Below, in pieces: positions 39,899-45,881 of a stretch of 59,863 nucleotides of DNA (positions are counted from its first letter, which is position 1; the number at the start of each line of letters is the position of its first letter). Where the stretch lies: positions 1 to 59,863 of the forward strand of contig JAFPZF010000073.1 in assembly GCA_017417385.1 (NCBI GenBank), read 5' to 3'. The notes beneath the pieces were generated by a model. It worked only from the letters and a program-made list of their open reading frames with translations. It was not told the origin of the DNA and did no database searches. The DNA comes from Bacteroidales bacterium (GTDB lineage Bacteria > Bacteroidota > Bacteroidia > Bacteroidales > Marinilabiliaceae). Made by a program: the position numbers and the translations under genes.

Positions 39899-41713
39899 AT
39901 GGAGACAGGCAACAGAACGGCACCGGCTAAGGAAGGGTGCATGAAGCGATTCCTAATTACACTGGCGGCGGTGCTGGTGGGTGGATTTCTACTGCTGATA
40001 CTACCGATACTCGTCATTGCGGGCAAGATGTCGGGCGAGGAAGCGAATATCGTAGAGGAGAACAGCATATTGACGCTCGACCTGAGCGAGAGCATAGTAA
40101 ACTTCAAGAGTGGCGACAAGTCGGCACTCAGCAACAAGATGATGGGCAAGGGTTCGGAGACGAGCGTCTATGACATCAAGGAGGCGCTTGAGAAGGCGGC
40201 AGAGGACCCGAACATAGCCATGCTGGCGCTCGAGGGAACGGCAGTCGGAGCAAGCACGACAGAGATGGCGGAGCTGAGGAGGGCGATACTGGACTTCAAG
40301 GCGAAGAGCGGGAAGCCAGTCTATTACTATGGGAACACGCTGAGCACGGGCATAATGTACGTAGCGACGGCAGGAGACTCGCTATTCGTCACGCCGGAGG
40401 GAGGAGTCAGCCTGATAGGGTTGACGACGAGCAGGCTGTACTTTGCAGGACTTGCGGAGAAGCTCGGGATAGACGTGGACGTCGTCAAGCACGGGAAGTA
40501 CAAGAGTGCGGTCGAGCAGTACACGAGGAAGAGCATCAGCGACGAGGACAGGGAGCAGACAGAGACGTATGTCAACACCATCTGGAGCGAGCTCAGGGAC
40601 ACCATAGCGAAGGGCAGAGGAGTCAGTCCGGAGGCGATAGACGCATTCGTCGACAACCTCAAGTGGATAGAGCATGCCAAGACGGCGAAAGAGGAGGGGC
40701 TGGTAGATGGCCTGATGTACTACGACGAGTACAAGAGCCTATTGGCGTCGAAGGTAGGCGTCGAGGAGAAGGACCTCAAGACGATAAGTGTCAACAAGTA
40801 CAGGAACAGCCTCGGATTCAAGGGTGACGAGAAGGAGGCCAAGGACAAGATAGCGATAGTCTTTGCAGAAGGTCAGATAAAGGACGGGAACGAAAGCAGC
40901 GCATCGGGGACGATATATGGTGACGACCTGAGTGCGACGCTGAGGGAGATCAGGAAGGACGAGGACATCAAGGGCGTAGTCTTCAGAGTGAACTCGCCGG
41001 GTGGCTCGGCATTGGCGTCGGACATCATCTGGAGGGAGGTAGAGCTCATGAAGAAAGAGAAGCCGATAGTAGTCAGCATGGGCACATACGCAGCGTCTGG
41101 CGGGTACTATATTTCTTGTGCGTCTGACTACATATATGCAGAGAACTCGACGTTGACGGGCTCGATAGGCGTCTTTGGCATACTGCCGAACGGCAGGAAG
41201 GCGGCAGAGAAGGTCGGCGTCGGCATCTCGATAGTCAGCAGCAACAAGAATGCGGCTGTGATAGGCATGCAGGACCTGACGGAGGAGCAGAAGAAGGCTC
41301 TCCAGGGCTCGATAGACGACACATACGACACGTTCCTGACGAGGGTGGCGAACGGCAGGAAGATGACGAAGGAGCAGGTCGACAGCATAGCACAGGGCCG
41401 AGTATGGGCTGGTGGTGATGCTATCAAGATAGGTCTCGTCGATGCGATAGGAGGACTGGACGATGCGATAGCGAAGGTCGTCGAGATGGCGTCGCTGGAA
41501 GAGTATGAGACAGAGATATATCCGGAGAAGGACGACTCGCCGATGGCGATGATCATGGAGATGATGCAGGAGGCAAGGGTAAGCATCCTGAGCAAGCTCC
41601 TCGGAGTCGAAGTCGAGAAGGCAGCGGAGAAGGTGGACGAGGCGAGTGAGATAATGAGCAGCAGGATGCCGAAGGTGTATATGTTGTCGGATAAGATAGA
41701 GGTGAAGATGTAG
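39899..41713 (+). CDS. sppA: Signal peptide peptidase SppA (67K type)
   Basis: A 604-residue inner-membrane protease that degrades cleaved signal peptides. An N-terminal anchor (LITLAAVLVGGFLLLILPIL) precedes two tandem ClpP/crotonase-fold halves. The catalytic Lys is in HGKYKSAVEQY (Lys202) in the first half, and the Ser is in MGTYAASGGYYIS (Ser400) in the second, as in E. coli SppA. The in-frame ATG at 39941 (MKRFLIT) is an equally plausible start, which would remove 14 residues. It is probably a single-gene unit, with a terminator at 41752. Confidence 0.94.
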   Translation: METGNRTAPAKEGCMKRFLITLAAVLVGGFLLLILPILVIAGKMSGEEANIVEENSILTLDLSESIVNFKSGDKSALSNKMMGKGSETSVYDIKEALEKAAEDPNIAMLALEGTAVGASTTEMAELRRAILDFKAKSGKPVYYYGNTLSTGIMYVATAGDSLFVTPEGGVSLIGLTTSRLYFAGLAEKLGIDVDVVKHGKYKSAVEQYTRKSISDEDREQTETYVNTIWSELRDTIAKGRGVSPEAIDAFVDNLKWIEHAKTAKEEGLVDGLMYYDEYKSLLASKVGVEEKDLKTISVNKYRNSLGFKGDEKEAKDKIAIVFAEGQIKDGNESSASGTIYGDDLSATLREIRKDEDIKGVVFRVNSPGGSALASDIIWREVELMKKEKPIVVSMGTYAASGGYYISCASDYIYAENSTLTGSIGVFGILPNGRKAAEKVGVGISIVSSNKNAAVIGMQDLTEEQKKALQGSIDDTYDTFLTRVANGRKMTKEQVDSIAQGRVWAGGDAIKIGLVDAIGGLDDAIAKVVEMASLEEYETEIYPEKDDSPMAMIMEMMQEARVSILSKLLGVEVEKAAEKVDEASEIMSSRMPKVYMLSDKIEVKM

Positions 41714-41751
41714 AAGGGGAAGGGGAACTTCTTCTAAAGGAGATATGAACG

Positions 41752-41787
41752 ATGGGCAGGCGTTGATGTCTGCCCATTCTTTTTTTT
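41752..41787 (+). terminator. Terminator after sppA
   Basis: ATGGGCAG (41752-41759) pairs with CTGCCCAT (41770-41777), then TCTTTTTTTT. Confidence 0.9.
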
Positions 41788-41815
41788 CAATGAGGGATGA
41801 GGAATTGGAGGGCGG

Positions 41816-41895
41816 AGGGGTCGGAGTCGTCAGAGTCGTCGGAGGTATCGGAGTGGACGGAGGGGTGGAATCGTCGGAGGGTCGGAGAGGTGGAC
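41816..41895 (+). repeat. Family D array (short)
   Basis: GTCGGAGTCGTCAGAGTCGT-type units, less regular than at 33776. Confidence 0.55.
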
Positions 41896-41902
41896 GGGGG
41901 AA

Positions 41903-41990
41903 TTTTTAGCCTCACACAGAGGGCACAGAGGGGTCACCTGACGGTGACGGGAGGACACAGAGAGTCGCCTTCGGCGGAAGTGAGGAAGAG
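41903..41990 (+). repeat. Family E repeat with alternative hairpins
   Basis: TTTTTAGCCTCACACAGAGG opens the unit. Where other copies carry GCGAGC-TGGC-GCTCGC, this one has GTCACC-TGAC-GGTGAC (41933-41948) and later CGCC-TTC-GGCG (41966-41976): the same hairpin position with different, fully complementary stems. Confidence 0.65.
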
Positions 41991-42011
41991 GAGGGGAGAA
42001 CACAATTTTCA

Positions 42012-42055
42012 CCTAGGGTGCTGCCCTAGGCTGGGACTATTTTGCCCCTTAGCTT
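42012..42055 (+). repeat. Family F repeat, copy 1
   Basis: Hairpin CCTAGGG/CCCTAGG (42012-42030), then CTGGGACTATTTTGCCCCTT. Confidence 0.65.
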
Positions 42056-42065
42056 CGCTGACTTT

Positions 42066-42113
42066 TCTCACGCTCGGCAATTTGTGCAAGCACATTGCGC
42101 TCGCTTAATCGAA
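42066..42113 (+). repeat. Family A fragment (one hairpin unit)
   Basis: CTCACGCTCGGCAATTTGTG, then CAAGCACATTGCGCTCGCTT. One GCAAT-stem-loop (42077-42098) identical to the first hairpin of the copy at 24471. Confidence 0.7.
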
Positions 42114-42146
42114 AAGTTCAGGGCGGGGGGGACCGTACGTCTTTAA

Positions 42147-42192
42147 CCCAGGGCGGGTGCCCTGGGCTTGGACTATTTTGCCCCTTCGGGGC
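42147..42192 (+). repeat. Family F repeat, copy 2
   Basis: Hairpin CCCAGGG/CCCTGGG (42147-42166) followed by the same CTTGGACTATTTTGCCCCTT and a second hairpin GCCCC-TTC-GGGGC. Relative to copy 1 a T-A pair in the stem has become C-G. Confidence 0.65.
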
Positions 42193-42205
42193 GGAAGTTA
42201 GTAAT

Positions 42206-42290
42206 CATCAAGGGCGTCGGAGTCGTCGGAGTCGTCGGAATGGTCGGAGTCGTCGGAGGGTCGGAGGGGGCGGAGGGGGCGGGGACGGGG
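42206..42290 (+). repeat. Family D array (short)
   Basis: GTCGGAGTCGTCGGAGTCGT and related units end just before the WYL gene promoter. Confidence 0.55.
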
Positions 42291-42341
42291 AGTGGACGGA
42301 GGGGAAGAAGGAAGGGACGAAGAGAGAAGAAGAATTATAGC

Positions 42342-42374
42342 TATATTTGTAGGGATAAACAACGAAAGGAGGGG
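42342..42374 (+). promoter_or_regulatory. Promoter -7 element and strong ribosome binding site of the WYL gene
   Basis: TATATTTG at 42342-42349, then AAAGGAGGGG (42365-42374) directly before TC-ATG. A near-consensus Shine-Dalgarno is unusual in this window. Confidence 0.65.
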
Positions 42375-42376
42375 TC

Positions 42377-43318
42377 ATGAATATAGCGAGGCTATTCAGA
42401 GAGTACTGCTGGATAATAGACACGATACGCAGGGCGGGGAAGATAACGCTGGCGGAGATAAACAAGAAGTGGGGAGAACGCATAGAGAGCGAAGGGAACG
42501 AGATACCGAGGACGACATTCAACAGGCACAGGGCGGCGATACTCGAGATGTTCGGGATAATCATAGAATGCGACAGGAGGAACGACTACACATACTACAT
42601 AGAGAATGCGGAGGAGCTGAAAGAGAATACGATACAGAACTGGCTATGGTCGACACTGAGTGTCAGGAACATGATAGAGGATAACGTAGCAGTCAGGGGA
42701 AGGATACTGATAGAGAGCATACCATCGGGGGACGAGACGCTAAGGACTGTGATAGAGGCGATGAAGGAGGGACGGCAGCTAATGATAGGGTATAAGAGAT
42801 ATGGGGCCGTCATGGGGAACAGGGTGGCGGTGCAGCCGTACTGCGTCAAGGTGTTCAACAGGCGGTGGTACATGCTCGGGAGGATAGAGAGAGTAAGGGA
42901 GGTAAACGGAAAGAGGAGGACAGAGGGAGTCTTGACAGTATTCGCAATAGACAGGATAGAGAGCATAAGGATGATGGAGACACGATTTGAGGTGGATAAG
43001 AAGTTCGACGCGGAGGAGTATTTCGGGGAGTGCTATGGAATAGTAGTCGGAGACGGGACGGAGGCGGAGCGGATAGTGATAAGAGCATACGGGAAGGAGG
43101 CGCACTACATGAGGGACGTCCCAATACACAGGAGTCAGAAGGAGATAGCGGAGACAGAGGAGTACACAGACTATGAGATGAGGGTAAGGCCGACGAGCGA
43201 CCTCGTGTCTTACATAATGTCGAGAGGGGAGAACATAAAAGTGATAGAGCCGGAATCGCTCGCAGAGAAAGTTAGGGAGAGACTGAGGGCGGCGATGGAG
43301 GTGTACGAAAACAATTAG
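42377..43318 (+). CDS. WYL-domain transcriptional regulator
   Basis: A 313-residue protein. An N-terminal winged-helix region (RLFREYCWIIDTIRRAGKIT, RTTFNRHRAAILEMFGIIIE) precedes a WYL domain (about 125-200, RQLMIGYKRYGAVMGNRVAV, VFNRRWYMLGRIE, TVFAIDRIESI) and a WCX-like C-terminal extension. WYL regulators sense ligands, probably nucleic-acid pieces or nucleotides, and often control defence or DNA-repair loci. Nearly every isoleucine codon is ATA and Arg is mainly AGG/AGA, an extreme form of the local bias. It is not operonic; family E repeats flank it downstream. Confidence 0.9.
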   Translation: MNIARLFREYCWIIDTIRRAGKITLAEINKKWGERIESEGNEIPRTTFNRHRAAILEMFGIIIECDRRNDYTYYIENAEELKENTIQNWLWSTLSVRNMIEDNVAVRGRILIESIPSGDETLRTVIEAMKEGRQLMIGYKRYGAVMGNRVAVQPYCVKVFNRRWYMLGRIERVREVNGKRRTEGVLTVFAIDRIESIRMMETRFEVDKKFDAEEYFGECYGIVVGDGTEAERIVIRAYGKEAHYMRDVPIHRSQKEIAETEEYTDYEMRVRPTSDLVSYIMSRGENIKVIEPESLAEKVRERLRAAMEVYENN

Positions 43319-43365
43319 GAATTAGGAATTAGGAATGAGGAATGAAGGGGAGAAGGGGAGGGAGT

Positions 43366-43480
43366 ATTTTTAGCCTCACACAGAGAGCACAGAGGCACGG
43401 AGGTTTTAAGATCACAGAGGCGAGCTGGCGCTCGCGGGAAGGGCACAGAGAGGGACGGAGGAAAGAGGAATGAGAGTTCG
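43366..43480 (+). repeat. Family E repeat
   Basis: TTTTTAGCCTCACACAGAGA, then hairpin GCGAGC-TGGC-GCTCGC at 43420-43435, then GGGCACAGAGAGGGACGGAG. Confidence 0.7.
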
Positions 43481-43502
43481 GAGAGGTCGGGGACGGGGAG
43501 TG

Positions 43503-43612
43503 TTTTTAGCCTCACACAGAGAGCACAGAGGTCACGGAGGTTTTAAAATCACAGAGGCGAGCTGGCGCTCGCGGGGAGGGCACAGAGAGGGACGGAGGAA
43601 AGAGGAAAGAGG
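43503..43612 (+). repeat. Family E repeat, adjacent copy
   Basis: Nearly the same as 43366-43480, with hairpin at 43557-43572. The two form a direct tandem pair separated by about 20 nt. Confidence 0.7.
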
Positions 43613-43704
43613 AATGAAGGGGAGAAGGGGAGAAGGTGAGGGAAGATGTGAGAAAAGGGGAAGAAAAGCGAGACGTTGTACCGCGATATGGGACAAGAGG
43701 GGCG

Positions 43705-43712
43705 TATCTTCG
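43705..43712 (+). promoter_or_regulatory. Probable -7 element of the HIRAN gene
   Basis: TATCTTCG, one mismatch from TAnnTTTG, 27 nt before the ATG. Confidence 0.4.
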
Positions 43713-43739
43713 TGACATACATTAAAAAAACAAAGGCGT

Positions 43740-44084
43740 ATGGAAACGAAGAAGAAGTATTACATGGAGTGCCACCTGGCGGGTCGGAAGTATTATGACG
43801 CGGACGAGGTGTGGGACAAGCTAAGGGTCGGGACAGTAGTGGAGCTGGAGCGAGACCTCGAGAACAAGTTTGACGGGAACGCCGTCGCAGTCATGTACAG
43901 TGACGAAGAGACGGAAGGACCGGTGTGCCTCGGGTACATACCGAGGGAGGACAACGACACGATAGCGGCGTTCATGGACATGGGGTGGGGGGGCATCTTC
44001 GAGTGCAGGATAAGCAGGGTGAACGCCGAGGCGTATTCCGAGCAACAGATATACCTAACGATAAAGATAAAGAGGAGACAATGA
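43740..44084 (+). CDS. HIRAN-domain protein
   Basis: A 114-residue stand-alone HIRAN domain: YYMECHLAGRKYYDADEVWD, VVELERDLENKFDGNAVAVM and PVCLGYIPREDNDTIAAFMD match the family pattern (AGxxyy, L.RE..N.yD.nAV.V, lGYiPr). HIRAN domains in HLTF/Rad5 recognise 3' DNA ends; bacterial stand-alone versions are unassigned but occur near nucleases and repeat proteins. Its stop overlaps the start of the next gene (ATGA), so the two are translationally coupled. Confidence 0.88.
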   Translation: METKKKYYMECHLAGRKYYDADEVWDKLRVGTVVELERDLENKFDGNAVAVMYSDEETEGPVCLGYIPREDNDTIAAFMDMGWGGIFECRISRVNAEAYSEQQIYLTIKIKRRQ

Positions 44085-44630
44085 TAGAGAGGAGAACAAG
44101 AAAGATAGAAGTCGGGAAGGGCAGGGCAGTAGAGGTCCCGACAGAATACACGGACTTCGTATTGACATACTCGTCGAACCCCGAGGAGTATGGATATACG
44201 CAGGCGGAGGTCGAGGGGAATACTACGGTGCATAAAGGAGGACCGGCTGGAGGACATAGAGCTGGACTGCGAAACGATGCACGACATCGGGGCGTTCTTC
44301 GAGAACGGGGTATGCGTGAAGCCGGACATAAAGGCGGCGGTATATTGGTATGAGTTGGCGGTCGAGTGCGGGAGTGACCTGGCGAAGAGCGACCTGGCGG
44401 ATGTGCTGAGGAAGGGGAGTCAGGGGTATCCGAAGGACCTGAGAAGGGCATTCGACCTATACAAGGACTGCGGACTCCCGTATGCGCACTACAGAGTCGG
44501 GGAGTTCTATGAGCACGGGTGGGGAGTCGAGCAGGACAAGGAGTCGGCTAAGGCATATTACAGGCTGGCGCTGAAGGAGGGCCACGGGCTGGCGGAGCGG
44601 AAGTTGAAGGAATGGAATTTTCTCGAATGA
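44081..44630 (+). pseudogene. Sel1/TPR-repeat gene broken by a +1 frameshift
   Basis: From the ATG at 44081 (overlapping the HIRAN stop) the frame reads MIERRTRKIEVGKGRAVEVP and on to YTQAEVEG. At a GGGG run (44215-44218) the coding signal moves to another frame: RCIKEDRLEDIELDCETMHD, then IGAFFENGVCVKPDIKAAVY, and Sel1-like repeats (AHYRVGEFYEHGWGVEQDKE, AYYRLALKEGHGLAERKL). Deleting one G joins them into one protein of about 182 residues with a smooth junction. It may be a real mutation, a sequencing error in a G-run, or slippage-based phase switching. Confidence 0.75.
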
Positions 44631-44666
44631 GGAATCCAAATTGCAATGTGCAATGATGGGATAATC

Positions 44667-44696
44667 GCCACATCTCGGGAGGGGTGTGGCAATTTT
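44667..44696 (+). terminator. Terminator after the Sel1 gene
   Basis: GCCACA pairs with TGTGGC around a 12-nt loop, then AATTTTT. Confidence 0.65.
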
Positions 44697-44708
44697 TGTG
44701 CATATTGT

Positions 44709-44760
44709 AGTTAACATAAGAGGGGAAAAGGCTAATACAGGGCTAAGGCAATGAGGAATT
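44709..44760 (+). repeat. Interspersed repeat family C, copy 4
   Basis: AGTTAACATAAGAGGGGAAA followed by AGGCTAATACAGGGCTAAGG, then AATGAGGAATTAGGAATGA. Confidence 0.7.
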
Positions 44761-44805
44761 AGGAATGAAGAATTGGAGGTCGGAGGAGTCAGAGAGGTCG
44801 GAGGG

Positions 44806-44899
44806 ATTTTTAGGCCTCACACAGAGGGCACAGAGGCACAGAGTTTTTAGGACACAGAGGCGAGCTGGCGCTCGCAGGGAGGACACAGAGACAGAGCAA
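44806..44899 (+). repeat. Family E repeat
   Basis: TTTTTAGGCCTCACACAGAG start with hairpin GCGAGC-TGGC-GCTCGC. Flanked by family D units on both sides. Confidence 0.7.
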
Positions 44900-44924
44900 T
44901 TCAATTAGGAATGAGGAATTAGAG

Positions 44925-45012
44925 GTCGGAGTCGTCGGAGTCGTCAGAGTCGTCGGAGTCGTCGGAGGTGTCGGAATGGTCGGAGAGGTCGGAGTCGTCG
45001 GAGGGGACGGGG
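44925..45012 (+). repeat. Family D array (about nine units)
   Basis: GTCGGAGTCGTCGGAGTCGT and relatives, in 9-bp phase, between two family E repeats. Confidence 0.65.
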
Positions 45013-45023
45013 AGGACACGGGG

Positions 45024-45120
45024 ATTTTTAGGCCTCACACAGAGGGCACAGAGGCACAGAGTTTTTTAGATCACAGAGGCGAGCTGGCGCTCGCAGGGAG
45101 AGCACAGAGACGGAGCAATT
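45024..45120 (+). repeat. Family E repeat
   Basis: The same unit as at 44806. The D-E-D-E alternation (44772-45180) suggests duplication of a composite block. Confidence 0.7.
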
Positions 45121-45274
45121 CAATGAGGAATGAGGAATGAGAGGTCGGAGGGGGTGGAAACGTCGGATGGTCGGAGGTGTGGAAAGAGAGGGATGACAAG
45201 AAACGAGGGGAGTAAAAGAGAGGGGGGGAGAACAAAAAGAGAGGGGAGAAGAGAATGATATAAAAGAGAATGTC

Positions 45275-45282
45275 TAATTTTG
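45275..45282 (+). promoter_or_regulatory. -7 element placed for a leaderless rdgB transcript
   Basis: TAATTTTG is followed by CAGAC and then the rdgB ATG at 45288, the same 5-nt spacing as the minus-strand promoter at 15537. Confidence 0.6.
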
Positions 45283-45287
45283 CAGAC

Positions 45288-45881
45288 ATGAAAGAGATAT
45301 TGTTTGCGACACACAACAGGAATAAGGCGCGAGAGGTGGCTGCCCTATTGGGGGATGGCTACAGAGTCGTCACGCTCGACGAGAAGGGGATAGACAAGGA
45401 GACGGAGGAAGACGGGGAGACCCTGAAAGACAACGCACTAAAGAAGGCGCGGGAGGCACACGAGGCGAGCGGGATAGCATGTTTCGCGGACGATACGGGG
45501 CTGATAGTAGATAGCCTCGGGGGGCGGCCTGGAGTCATGACGGCGCGGTATGCCGGCGAGGCGTGCGACCCGGACGCGAACATCAGGAAGCTCCTCGGGG
45601 AGATGGAGGGGAAGGCGGACAGGAGAGCGAGATTTAAGACCATCGTAGCCCTCGTCGAGGGTGACGGGAAGGAGCACATATTCGAAGGAGTCTGCGAAGG
45701 GCAGATAACGGCGGTGCGACAGGGGAATGGCGGATTCGGCTACGACCCAGTATTTGCGCCGGAGGGATATGAGGGGAAGACATTTGCGGAGCTCTCGATG
45801 GAGGAGAAGAACAAGATAAGCCACAGGGGGCGGGCCATGCGGGCGCTGATAGAGTGGCTAAGGGAAAGGGCAGAGAAATGA
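45288..45881 (+). CDS. rdgB: XTP/dITP diphosphatase (house-cleaning NTPase)
   Basis: A 197-residue protein that hydrolyses non-canonical purine NTPs to keep them out of DNA. KEILFATHNRNKAREV contains the THNxxK substrate motif; IACFADDTGLIVDSLGGRPG holds the metal-binding Asp pair; GNGGFGYDPVF and ISHRGRAMRAL complete the signature. The in-frame ATG six codons upstream falls inside the promoter element, so 45288 is the start. It overlaps porZ by 4 nt (ATGA). Confidence 0.95.
   Translation: MKEILFATHNRNKAREVAALLGDGYRVVTLDEKGIDKETEEDGETLKDNALKKAREAHEASGIACFADDTGLIVDSLGGRPGVMTARYAGEACDPDANIRKLLGEMEGKADRRARFKTIVALVEGDGKEHIFEGVCEGQITAVRQGNGGFGYDPVFAPEGYEGKTFAELSMEEKNKISHRGRAMRALIEWLRERAEK

Noticed and set aside
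44190-44240. Programmed +1 frameshift in the Sel1 gene
   Set aside because: No slow codon/stop combination or stimulatory structure typical of +1 frameshifting is seen at the GGGG run; indel or sequencing error is simpler.
41903-45120. IS elements as the source of family D/E/F repeats
   Set aside because: No transposase frame and no consistent terminal inverted repeats or target duplications bound these units.
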